64,000 bases of DNA from Bacillus velezensis (GTDB lineage: Bacteria > Bacillota > Bacilli > Bacillales > Bacillaceae): NCBI RefSeq assembly GCF_001461825.1, contig NZ_LLZC01000020.1:248001-312000 (forward strand), read 5' to 3'. Positions within the stretch are counted from its first letter, which is position 1. Each line of letters starts with the position of its first letter. The translations under genes and the position numbers were made by a program. Under the pieces are notes generated by a model. The model saw nothing but the letters and a program-made list of their open reading frames with translations. It was not told the DNA's origin and made no database searches. Shown here piece by piece: positions 47,024 through 54,625 of this stretch.

Positions 47024-47551
47024 TCAGAAACAAATCCAGGTCATGCCCGCCAGCAAAACGAGAATGATCAGAAGGTCTCCCCAAACAGTGCATACCGCCT
47101 TGGCATTAAGTCTGCCCGCCTCCATGGCGTTCCAAAGTTTTGATTGATAAACAGGCACCAACACCATCGCATAGCATGTGCACAAGCAGACAAAAGCCGG
47201 CGGGACAAGCGCACATCCATCCTCATGCCAATCATGAATCAGTTCCGGTATACTCACCCCGCTGTCAATGTACAAGTATAATATACCCGCCAGCGGAATG
47301 AGCGAACTGATCTGCAGCTCGAAAAGTTTCACCTTCCACTCACGCGCAAACGAAACGGCCCAAATCCATCCCAGCGCATAAAACAATAGAAGAAGCAAAA
47401 TACTGAAAACAACAAAAATAGCGTCTTGCATCCCATTCAAAACCATAATAAAAAGACTCACAACGGGCAATGCAAGAACCAAGCCGCAGACGGTAAATAC
47501 GGTAACGGTTATTTGGGCGCACGCGCCGTACATCCACGAACCTAATCTCAT
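47024..47551 (-). CDS. Hypothetical multi-span membrane protein
   Basis: 175 residues from the ATG at 47551 (GGGGTG five bases before). The frame stays open upstream, where it overlaps the HAAS gene. There are five hydrophobic segments, starting with ITVTVFTVCGLVLALPVVSL. I recognise no family. The gene follows the HAAS-type gene by 44 bp on the same strand and probably belongs to the PadR-controlled unit. Confidence 0.65.
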   Translation of the reverse strand: MRLGSWMYGACAQITVTVFTVCGLVLALPVVSLFIMVLNGMQDAIFVVFSILLLLLFYALGWIWAVSFAREWKVKLFELQISSLIPLAGILYLYIDSGVSIPELIHDWHEDGCALVPPAFVCLCTCYAMVLVPVYQSKLWNAMEAGRLNAKAVCTVWGDLLIILVLLAGMTWICF

Positions 47552-47595
47552 TTTAACACCCCTATATAGATTCCCTATGTATATAGTGAAAAAGA

Positions 47596-48231
47596 TCAGG
47601 CAAGTCTCTGCCTGCCTGCGTAAAAACCTATTTTGCCGCAAAACGGAAAACATACCGTCACAACGGCGCATACTGCCGCAAAACTCGGTGTGACCGCCGA
47701 AGGAAACAGCCCAGCCGGAACCAGATTGAACAAAAAGACAAACATAAAACATAGATTCGGCACCATTGAAGCCCATACCGTCCGCTCAGCAAGCTTTTTG
47801 CCGCCAGCCCCGAACTCCTTGCCAGCTTGATAGCCGATTTGGAACCAATACAGCACATAACCGATCATAATCAGCCATACTGACACGGAAATTCCTTTCC
47901 ACAGCGCGTCAACAGCGGGATGAATCCTCCACGCGTGCATCATCGTAATCATCGCCCCCATCACAAAAAGACCGCAGTTGCAGAACAGATAAAAGAACAT
48001 AAAAGTCCGCGCGGGCACCGCCGAAGCTTTTTGAAAAGCAGAGATAATCTCAGACGGAGTCCCCACTTCCCGCAGAATAAGCGCCATCGCTTCGCTTTCG
48101 GTTTTGCCTTTTTCCAGATGATCACATATGGCATGATGAATATGGCTTTCGATTTCTTTTAATAATTCACGGCTTCCGGCCTTGCCTTCCAGCCCTTTTC
48201 TGATTTCCTGCACATAAAGGTCTTTATCCAT
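47596..48231 (-). CDS. HAAS-domain membrane protein
   Basis: 211 residues. Residues 1-75 form the HAAS helical domain ([35 protein letters not shown] and [17 protein letters not shown]), followed by four hydrophobic segments. It overlaps the PadR gene by 8 nt, so the two are co-translated. This is the same type of partner as at 853-1407, but the two are only distantly similar. Role unknown; a membrane-linked partner of PadR signalling is inferred. Confidence 0.8.
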   Translation of the reverse strand: MDKDLYVQEIRKGLEGKAGSRELLKEIESHIHHAICDHLEKGKTESEAMALILREVGTPSEIISAFQKASAVPARTFMFFYLFCNCGLFVMGAMITMMHAWRIHPAVDALWKGISVSVWLIMIGYVLYWFQIGYQAGKEFGAGGKKLAERTVWASMVPNLCFMFVFLFNLVPAGLFPSAVTPSFAAVCAVVTVCFPFCGKIGFYAGRQRLA

Positions 48232-48562
48232 TCTGCCCGCCCCGCTTCAGCATCCGGTCCATCAGAGCAGAGAACAGATTCCATTCCTTCGTCCGTTCGG
48301 CTAGAATGTTTTTTCCTTCATCGGTGATCCGGTAATATTTTCGGTCCGGCCCTTTGGTCTGCTTTTCCCAGTAAGAAGAAATATAGCTTTGGCGTTCAAG
48401 CTTATGAAGCGATGGGTACAGCGTGCCTTCCTTCATTTGCAGTTCATTCCCGCTTCTTTTCTCCATTTCTTTCACTAGTTCATACCCGTACATGGGCCGT
48501 TCATTCAGCAGCGTCAGCACCAGAATGACCGTGCTTCCCTTTACAAGCTCCCTGTTGAGCAT
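48224..48562 (-). CDS. PadR-family transcriptional regulator
   Basis: 112 residues. Winged helix with [36 protein letters not shown] as recognition region, and the wing [17 protein letters not shown]. It starts from the ATG at 48562 after AAGGGTGAG. It probably represses its own operon through the inverted repeat upstream. Confidence 0.92.
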   Translation of the reverse strand: MLNRELVKGSTVILVLTLLNERPMYGYELVKEMEKRSGNELQMKEGTLYPSLHKLERQSYISSYWEKQTKGPDRKYYRITDEGKNILAERTKEWNLFSALMDRMLKRGGQNG

Positions 48563-48577
48563 TTATTTTCTCACCCT

Positions 48578-48600
48578 TACCTAGTATTCTTATGTAGGTA
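48578..48600. promoter_or_regulatory. Candidate PadR operator upstream of the second PadR gene
   Basis: TACCTA and TAGGTA half-sites flank an 11-bp centre 16 bp before the padR start. Its position over the transcript start fits autorepression; the assignment is inference. Confidence 0.5.
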
Positions 48601-48711
48601 TTGTACGCACATCCCCTGCGGCTGTCAAATCATTCCTCCAAGCCTTCCGTATTGTGATCGGGAGAAAATCTAACTATAATGAGATATAAAACACTGATGG
48701 AGGCCATTGAT

Positions 48712-49524
48712 ATGTCAATGCACAAAGCACTTACTATTGCCGGTTCTGATTCCAGCGGCGGCGCGGGAATTCAGGCCGATTTAAAAACATTTCAAGAAAA
48801 AAACGTATACGGAATGACGGCTTTGACCGTGATCGTAGCGATGGACCCGGAGAACAGCTGGGATCATCAAGTATTTCCGATCGATGCCGATACGATTCGC
48901 GCACAGCTGGCGACGATTGTTGACGGAATCGGCGTAGACGCCATGAAAACGGGAATGCTCCCTACCGTGGAGATCATAGAGCTTGCGGCGAAAACGATTA
49001 AAGAAAAACAGCTGAAGAATGTCGTTATCGATCCTGTCATGGTCTGCAAAGGAGCGAACGAAGTGCTGTATCCGGAGCATGCCGAAGCGCTTCGCACCCA
49101 ATTGGCGCCGCTGGCAACCGTCATCACGCCAAACCTGTTTGAAGCAAGCCAGCTGAGCGGTATGGATGAATTAAAAACAGTGGAAGACATGAAAGAAGCG
49201 GCCAAGAAAATTCACGAACTCGGCGCGAAATATGTATTGATTACAGGCGGAGGCAAATTGAAACATGAAAAAGCGATCGACGTGCTGTATGACGGAGAAA
49301 CCGCGGAAGTATTAGAAAGCGAAATGATTGATACACCTTACACACACGGAGCCGGATGCACATTCTCCGCCGCCGTGACGGCAGAACTGGCCAAAGGCGC
49401 TGAAGTGAAGGAAGCCATCTATTCGGCAAAAGAATTTATCACCGCGGCAATCAAAGAATCCTTCCCGCTGAACCAATACATCGGACCGACTAAACATTCG
49501 GCGATGCGTCTTAGCGGAAAATAA
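48712..49524 (+). CDS. pdxK: Pyridoxine/hydroxymethylpyrimidine kinase PdxK (ThiD family)
   Basis: 270 residues from the ATG at 48712 (TGGAGG eight bases before); an upstream ATG at 48679 lacks a site. This is a ribokinase-fold enzyme with SDSSGGAGIQADLKTF, AMKTGMLPT, TPNLFEASQLSG and the anion-hole motif TPYTHGAGCTFSAAV. The B. subtilis counterpart (YwdB) was called ThiD and shown to act mainly as a pyridoxal/pyridoxine kinase. Which activity dominates here cannot be read from sequence. Confidence 0.93.
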   Translation: MSMHKALTIAGSDSSGGAGIQADLKTFQEKNVYGMTALTVIVAMDPENSWDHQVFPIDADTIRAQLATIVDGIGVDAMKTGMLPTVEIIELAAKTIKEKQLKNVVIDPVMVCKGANEVLYPEHAEALRTQLAPLATVITPNLFEASQLSGMDELKTVEDMKEAAKKIHELGAKYVLITGGGKLKHEKAIDVLYDGETAEVLESEMIDTPYTHGAGCTFSAAVTAELAKGAEVKEAIYSAKEFITAAIKESFPLNQYIGPTKHSAMRLSGK

Positions 49525-49527
49525 AAT

Positions 49528-49562
49528 AAATATCCCCCTCATGATCGAGGGGGATTATTTCA
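49528..49562. terminator. Bidirectional terminator after pdxK
   Basis: ATCCCCCTC / GAGGGGGAT stem followed by a T-rich tail. It overlaps the end of the convergent ywdA-like gene. Confidence 0.85.
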
Positions 49563-49794
49563 TTTTTTTCGCGGATGACCGTAAAAACATCTCAATCGAT
49601 TGCACAAACAGCGCATATTCCTTCATCTGTTCATATGTATGCATCAGCCGATCACTCCATTCATTGTGCGGCTCAGCCCTCTTGAGCATGCGATTCAGCT
49701 GAAGCAATACTTCTTTATATTCTTCCCGCTTATCTTCCACTTGCTCTGCGGCTTTGACAAGTAAACATTTCGGCGTCATCTTCTGATTTTTCAA
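49555..49794 (-). CDS. ywdA: YwdA-like small protein downstream of sacA
   Basis: 79 residues if started at the TTG at 49794, about 13 nt after AAAGGAG; the frame is open to an ATG at 49872. It is a helical, charged protein (EQVEDKREEYKEVLLQLNRM and LMHTYEQMKEYALFVQSIEM). It occupies the place of ywdA, last gene of the sacPA operon in B. subtilis. Function unknown; the exact start and the homology are uncertain. Confidence 0.6.
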   Translation of the reverse strand: MKNQKMTPKCLLVKAAEQVEDKREEYKEVLLQLNRMLKRAEPHNEWSDRLMHTYEQMKEYALFVQSIEMFLRSSAKKMK

Positions 49795-49893
49795 AACTGA
49801 GAAAACAACTCCTTTTATTCCTGGAATCATAGTCTTTCGTTTGAAGAATAGCACAGATGGCATAGGTTTCACATAAGAAAAAAGAACGATTTT

Positions 49894-51333
49894 CTACAAA
49901 AGTGTCCAAATTGAGCCATTTATTTCCGTTTTTCCTACCGAAGTGACGGTTACGTCATCATTTCCCGGGAAAGGAAAATATCTGGCGCTGAAAACCTCTT
50001 CTCCATCATTCAAAAACAATTCGATCGAGGATGCATCCAGAAAGAGCTGCACGGAATCCACCTCGCTGATGGCGCAGCTTCTCTTTTCTTTTTCTTCTCC
50101 GCTGAAAGCGGTGCGCTCCAGCACAGCCAGCCCCTCTTCCTGATGAAATATAAACCGGGCCGCGCCCCGAATTGAGATTTCAAAACCGGATTCGCAAGTG
50201 ATGTCTTCCAGCAGCACTTCAGCCCGGGACGCATCTTTCACCGGCAGGCTTACAGACGAGCACTCCAATTGAAGACGGCGCTTTTGCTCATCCGTGCGGC
50301 GTAATTTCATTTCCGGAAGCGGACGCTGTATGATTCTGCCGTTGGACAGTGACAGCTGTCTCGGCATCGTTAAGCAGTGAATCCAGTGATACGCATGTGT
50401 CGGATGTTTGTCCTCCTGCTGATCCGGAACGCCCATCCACGCGAACAGAATTCTCCGTCCCTTATCATCTTCCAGCGTCTGCGCCGCGTAAAAATCAAAT
50501 CCTCTGTCAAGCTCCGTAAATTCACCGTGCTTAAATTCTGGCGGCTCTGTATGCAGCCTGCCGAGGAAATAGCCCGCCTGGTGACTGTTATGATATTTTA
50601 TCCCGTCGGCTTCAAGCCCCTGCGGACATACGAGCAGCACGTCGGTTCCGTCAAGGGAAAACAGGTCGGGACATTCCCACATATAGCCGAATGACCCGAG
50701 ACCGCCGGAGTCCGCCCCCGCAATCGCACCGAGAAACGTCCAATCCGTCAAATTCTCCGATATGAACAATACAGCGCTTCCGGTGAGCTTTTCCGTCTGC
50801 GCGCCGAGCACCATGTAATACGCTCCGTCTTTCTTCCATACCTTCGGATCACGGAAATGAGCGGTATAGCCTTCCGGGAGACGCGCGACGACTCCTTTTT
50901 TTTCAAATACGATCCCGTCTTCGGATACGGCGAGGCATTGGTACGTTTCCCGATTGCCTTCTCCGTCACGGACATTGCCTGTGTACATTAGGCAGAGGCG
51001 CCCGTCTTTTTCGATGGCGCTTCCGGAATAACAGCCGTTTTTGTCATACCACTCACCCGGCGCAAGCGCGATTTCTTCCTCTTTCCAATTAACGAAATCC
51101 TTCGTCGTCACATGCGCCCAAAATTTCGCGCCGTGCCCCGTATGAAATGGCTGCCATTGAAAAAACAAGTGATATACGCCGTTCCATTGGATCACGCCGT
51201 TCGGATCATTTAAAAGCCCGACCGGCGGCATAATATGATAGTTCTGGCGGTATGGATCTGACGCGGCTGTTTCTTGCCGCTTCTTTTTCGCTTCCTCAGC
51301 CTGCAGGCGCAGCTCTTGATCCGGTGTCCTCAT
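49894..51333 (-). CDS. sacA: Sucrose-6-phosphate hydrolase SacA
   Basis: 479 residues, glycoside hydrolase family 32. The nucleophile Asp43 lies in LLNDPNGV, the transition-state residue in AHFRDPKVW, and the acid/base glutamate in MWECPDLFSL. A C-terminal beta-sandwich completes the protein. It cleaves sucrose-6-phosphate imported by SacP into glucose-6-phosphate and fructose. The start overlaps the sacP stop by 4 nt. Confidence 0.97.
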   Translation of the reverse strand: MRTPDQELRLQAEEAKKKRQETAASDPYRQNYHIMPPVGLLNDPNGVIQWNGVYHLFFQWQPFHTGHGAKFWAHVTTKDFVNWKEEEIALAPGEWYDKNGCYSGSAIEKDGRLCLMYTGNVRDGEGNRETYQCLAVSEDGIVFEKKGVVARLPEGYTAHFRDPKVWKKDGAYYMVLGAQTEKLTGSAVLFISENLTDWTFLGAIAGADSGGLGSFGYMWECPDLFSLDGTDVLLVCPQGLEADGIKYHNSHQAGYFLGRLHTEPPEFKHGEFTELDRGFDFYAAQTLEDDKGRRILFAWMGVPDQQEDKHPTHAYHWIHCLTMPRQLSLSNGRIIQRPLPEMKLRRTDEQKRRLQLECSSVSLPVKDASRAEVLLEDITCESGFEISIRGAARFIFHQEEGLAVLERTAFSGEEKEKRSCAISEVDSVQLFLDASSIELFLNDGEEVFSARYFPFPGNDDVTVTSVGKTEINGSIWTLL

Positions 51334-52712
51334 TTGACGGCCTCCTTTTCTTTAGCTCCCATAATGTAAGCGGCAATAAACGCCGAGACAGAGGCGATGC
51401 CCATTCCGATCAGATAGTTTATTAGATTTCCTAAACCGAGCGGAGCCGTGATGGCAATCATCGGAATTCCGGTCAGACCGTAGGCATTGGCGGCGACACC
51501 GGTCACCACGACATAGGCTCCGCCCAGCGCTCCGCCGATCATTCCCGCGATAAACGGCTTGCGGTATCTTAGGTTCACACCGAAAATGACTGGTTCGGTT
51601 ACGCCGAGAAAAGCGGAAAATGCGGCAGGCAAAGCGATTTCTTTCATTTTCGCTTTTTTCGTCAGGAAAAATACAGCCAGTCCCGCCGCGCCCTGAGCGA
51701 CATTCGCCATCGACCAGATAGGAAGGATATAGTTTCTGCCCAAATCAGCGATGAGGCCGGCCTCAATCGCATGAAAGCTGTGATGCACACCGGTAAGCAC
51801 AATAAGCGGATAAAGACCTCCGAAAAGCAGTCCGGCAACAATGCCCGCATGATCATACACATACGTCAGCGAGACGGTAATGCCTGATCCGATCGCCCTG
51901 CCAAGCGGACCGATTGCGATAAAGGTGATAAATCCCGTGACAATCACCGTGACAAACGGCGTGACCAATAAATCGAATGCGTGAGGCACAATTTTTCGCG
52001 TGCCCTTTTCCACTTTGCTCATAATGTAAACGGCTAACAGTACGGGGATGACCGTCCCTTGGTAGCCGAGCAGCGCAATGTCGAAGCCGAAAAGCTGCAT
52101 AAAATCAGGCGGTACATCCGCAAGCCCCCACGGATTCAAAAGCGCCGGATGGATCATAATTCCCCCGAGCACGGCACCGAGAAAGGCATTACCGCCAAAT
52201 TCCTTCGCCGCGCTGAACCCGATGAATACGGGCAGGAAGATAAACGCCGCGCTTGAAAACATGTCTAGAAGCTTAAACAGCGATGATTGTTCAGACACCC
52301 AGTGAAAAGCCTTCATCATGCCGAGCAGCCCCATTAAAAGTCCGCTTGCCACGATAGCCGGAATGATGGGAACGAATATGTTAGACAGTGTTTTCGCAAA
52401 TCTTGCGGCCGGATTCAGCTTTTTTTTCGCTGCGTCCTGATGTGTCTCACGATCCTCCCGCTCCAAATCGGCTTCTTTTGAAAAAGCGTCATACACTTTA
52501 TTCACGAGGCCGGTGCCGAATATAATCTGATATTGCCCCGAGCTGCTGAAAGCCCCTTTTACTCCTTCTGTCTCTTCAATGCCGGCCTGGCTGATCTTCT
52601 GTTCATCTTGAATGACGAGCCTGAGCCGTGTGGCGCAATGTGTCGCGCTGATGATATTTGATTTCCCTCCGATGTGTTTGATAAGCTGTTTTGCCGTTTC
52701 TTGATAATTCAT
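51330..52712 (-). CDS. sacP: Sucrose-specific PTS enzyme IIBC SacP
   Basis: 460 residues. The EIIB domain (1-80) has the phosphorylated Cys26 in SATHCATRLRLV. The EIIC domain from about 110 has ten hydrophobic segments and GVTEPVIFGVNLRYRKPFI. There is no EIIA domain, so SacP needs an EIIA from elsewhere, as known for B. subtilis. It lies after an antitermination leader and before sacA. Confidence 0.97.
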   Translation of the reverse strand: MNYQETAKQLIKHIGGKSNIISATHCATRLRLVIQDEQKISQAGIEETEGVKGAFSSSGQYQIIFGTGLVNKVYDAFSKEADLEREDRETHQDAAKKKLNPAARFAKTLSNIFVPIIPAIVASGLLMGLLGMMKAFHWVSEQSSLFKLLDMFSSAAFIFLPVFIGFSAAKEFGGNAFLGAVLGGIMIHPALLNPWGLADVPPDFMQLFGFDIALLGYQGTVIPVLLAVYIMSKVEKGTRKIVPHAFDLLVTPFVTVIVTGFITFIAIGPLGRAIGSGITVSLTYVYDHAGIVAGLLFGGLYPLIVLTGVHHSFHAIEAGLIADLGRNYILPIWSMANVAQGAAGLAVFFLTKKAKMKEIALPAAFSAFLGVTEPVIFGVNLRYRKPFIAGMIGGALGGAYVVVTGVAANAYGLTGIPMIAITAPLGLGNLINYLIGMGIASVSAFIAAYIMGAKEKEAVK

Positions 52713-52740
52713 TATGTATCCCCCTTTCTAAAATCAAAAA

Positions 52741-52831
52741 AGACCTAAAATTCGCCAACGAAAAAGGTCAGCATGATCCCTTTTTCATGTACGCAAATTT
52801 TAGGTCTTGCCTGCATTACCAGTCACAATCC
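52741..52831 (-). promoter_or_regulatory. sacPA leader: RAT antiterminator overlapping an intrinsic terminator
   Basis: On the - strand the SacT/SacY target (RAT) spans 52802-52831, starting GGATTGTGACTGG and continuing AATGCAGGC. Its end overlaps the first arm of a long terminator hairpin (AAGACCTAAAATTTGC / GCGAATTTTAGGTCTT; arms at about 52793-52808 and 52741-52756) followed by a T-run. Binding of active SacT to the RAT prevents the terminator, as established for sacPA. Confidence 0.93.
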
Positions 52832-52861
52832 CGCCGGATTCAGTTTTTTTAATGCGCTTTC

Positions 52862-52890
52862 ATTCTATTCCATGATAGCGCTTTCGTCAA
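52862..52890 (-). promoter_or_regulatory. sacPA promoter with overlapping cre box
   Basis: TTGACG (52885-52890) and TAGAAT (52862-52867) are 17 bp apart. Between and over the -35, CGAAAGCGCTATCA (52873-52886) matches 13 of 14 cre positions. CcpA binding there would block RNA polymerase, giving catabolite repression; this is inferred from sequence. Confidence 0.8.
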
Positions 52891-52931
52891 TATGTTTTCA
52901 AAAAAAAAGTCTGTTTCTCGAAACAGACGCG

Positions 52932-53762
52932 TTATTCCGGGTTTTTTTGCAGACGCTGGACATGCAGCGTGATATAGCCGGCCTCGGATTCCGGCAGTTC
53001 CAAATCATATTCATTTTTTAAAAACGCCGCCAGTTCAAGCGCACACCGATAAGCAAACGGATACTTTTTTTGGATGAAATAAAGCATCTCCTCGTCCATG
53101 GAATGGAGTGCTTCATTTGAGTCCAACCGGCTGACCGCATACCGCAAGTGCGTGACGAGGCGCTGATAGGAAATACTGTCTTCATCCACCTTCTGTTCGA
53201 AAAAGGATTCGATCTTTTCGATCATTTCTTTGATCATGGTTGTATGCTTCATCGCCGAATACATGCTTTTGGCATCCGCCTTGGCAGTGTGGATATGAAG
53301 CGCGATATACCCCGCCTCATCATCAGGCAATGATATACCGAGGGTTTGTTTCACGTGCTCAACCGCCCAGCGGCCGATCTCATATTCTTTTTTATAAAGC
53401 GCCTTAATTTCATGAAGCAATCGGTTATGCACCTGAAGGCCGTTTTGAATCCTTTCGATCGCAAAGGATAAATGGTCCGCCAGCGCAATGTGGATGTGAT
53501 CGTTCAAAGGTGCCGCAAGCTCTCCCTCCGCATGGCTGATGATATCTTCAGCCGCCTCTATATGCTCTTCGGGAAGCGTTTCTAACACTTGTTTGAACTT
53601 TTCATTTTCGTCGTGCACGACAAATATTTTTTCAATTTTATGCTTTTGAATCACATCATTTTTTCTCTTTTGAAAAGCGATTCCGGGACCCATTACGATC
53701 TTTTCCCGTCCGTCTTCTTTTATTAACGCCGCATTGTTGTTTAATACTTTGTCTATTCTCAA
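52932..53762 (-). CDS. sacT: Transcriptional antiterminator SacT
   Basis: 276 residues. The N-terminal RNA-binding CAT domain (1-55) starts [20 protein letters not shown]. Two PTS regulation domains follow (about 65-170 and 172-276), with the regulatory histidines in [25 protein letters not shown] and the later repeats (YAVSRLD, YITLHVQ). SacT is inactivated by SacP-dependent phosphorylation without sucrose and activated by HPr. The TTG start at 53762 follows GGGAGCG. Confidence 0.96.
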   Translation of the reverse strand: MRIDKVLNNNAALIKEDGREKIVMGPGIAFQKRKNDVIQKHKIEKIFVVHDENEKFKQVLETLPEEHIEAAEDIISHAEGELAAPLNDHIHIALADHLSFAIERIQNGLQVHNRLLHEIKALYKKEYEIGRWAVEHVKQTLGISLPDDEAGYIALHIHTAKADAKSMYSAMKHTTMIKEMIEKIESFFEQKVDEDSISYQRLVTHLRYAVSRLDSNEALHSMDEEMLYFIQKKYPFAYRCALELAAFLKNEYDLELPESEAGYITLHVQRLQKNPE

Positions 53763-53785
53763 GAGGTTCGCTCCCGTTCATATGT

Positions 53786-54100
53786 TTAGTGGGATTGTAC
53801 CCTCTTTTTCATATGATGTAAAGGTGCCGGACCCGCGCGCTCCCGTTTCGGCAATTCTTTGCGGACAGGCATCCATCGGTTTTTATCCAGCCTGCCGCGG
53901 GCCGATTTCGTTTCATCGGTCAAATCCGCCGATCGGACACGGCTCACAAACGAAAAAGCCCCAGCCGTCCGCTTCGCTTTCTTATGATAAGCCGCTTGGT
54001 TTCCGTACACGGCGGCTAATGGATATCTTCCGTTACCCGGCGCCATCCAGTTCATCAGAAAGACCATCCACACCCGTAAAGATACTAGCAAACGTTTCAT
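53786..54100 (-). CDS. ywcI: YwcI-like small protein
   Basis: 104 residues starting MKRLLVSLRVWMVFLMNWMA, an N-terminal hydrophobic helix, followed by a basic, probably disordered tail. GGAGGG precedes the ATG. The position between sacT and vpr and the distinctive start fit ywcI of B. subtilis. The C-terminal part looks weakly conserved. Function unknown. Confidence 0.6.
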   Translation of the reverse strand: MKRLLVSLRVWMVFLMNWMAPGNGRYPLAAVYGNQAAYHKKAKRTAGAFSFVSRVRSADLTDETKSARGRLDKNRWMPVRKELPKRERAGPAPLHHMKKRVQSH

Positions 54101-54352
54101 TGCAAATCATCCCTCCGCTTCTTTTTGACAGACAGCTTGTTCGCAGGCCTGTTTTTCTCTCCGCTTTAACGGAAAAGGCGGCCGATCCTTCTCCGCTAAA
54201 AACTAGCGGGTCTAGCAACCCTATGACTCTATGATAGACGCGGCCGGGCGAATTGTTTGTCACAATATGAGTGAAAAAACAAACTAGTTTTCAGAAGTTT
54301 TGTTGAAAGCTGATGGAAATGACCTGAAAAATGGAAAAGCCGATAAAAAAAG

Positions 54353-54521
54353 TTATACACACTTTATCCCTTGGTTAAGCACAGCTTAAACACAGTGTAT
54401 ATCCACATATCCACAAACTCGGTCTATATTTTGTATAGGAACATTCGTTCCCAACAATATATATACACAAATTTATTCAGTTATACACAGGATTCTGTGT
54501 ATAACTCCCTCCTTATTCACA
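54353..54521. promoter_or_regulatory. DnaA-box cluster between ywcI and vpr
   Basis: Four exact matches to the DnaA-box consensus TTATNCACA occur at 54353-54361, 54481-54489, 54496-54504 (- strand) and 54513-54521. Five one-mismatch boxes lie at 54375, 54386, 54399, 54407 and 54461. The ywcI-vpr intergenic region is, to my knowledge, one of the chromosomal DnaA-binding clusters described for B. subtilis outside oriC, implicated in limiting replication initiation. Apart from this and the vpr promoter, 54101-54625 holds no recognised feature. Confidence 0.85.
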
Positions 54522-54562
54522 GACCAATTTCCATAAATGAGTCATATGTCACAAGGATTATT

Positions 54563-54591
54563 TTGAATTTTCAAGAAATATATACTAGATT
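54563..54591 (+). promoter_or_regulatory. vpr promoter with overlapping CodY-like box
   Basis: TTGAAT (54563-54568) and TAGATT (54586-54591) are 17 bp apart. AATTTTCAAGAAATA (54566-54580) lies in the spacer and matches 12 of 15 positions of the CodY consensus. CodY control of vpr is known in B. subtilis; the site here is inferred. Confidence 0.6.
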
Positions 54592-54625
54592 TCTAATTTA
54601 GATAAAGAAAAAGGGGGAAACACGA

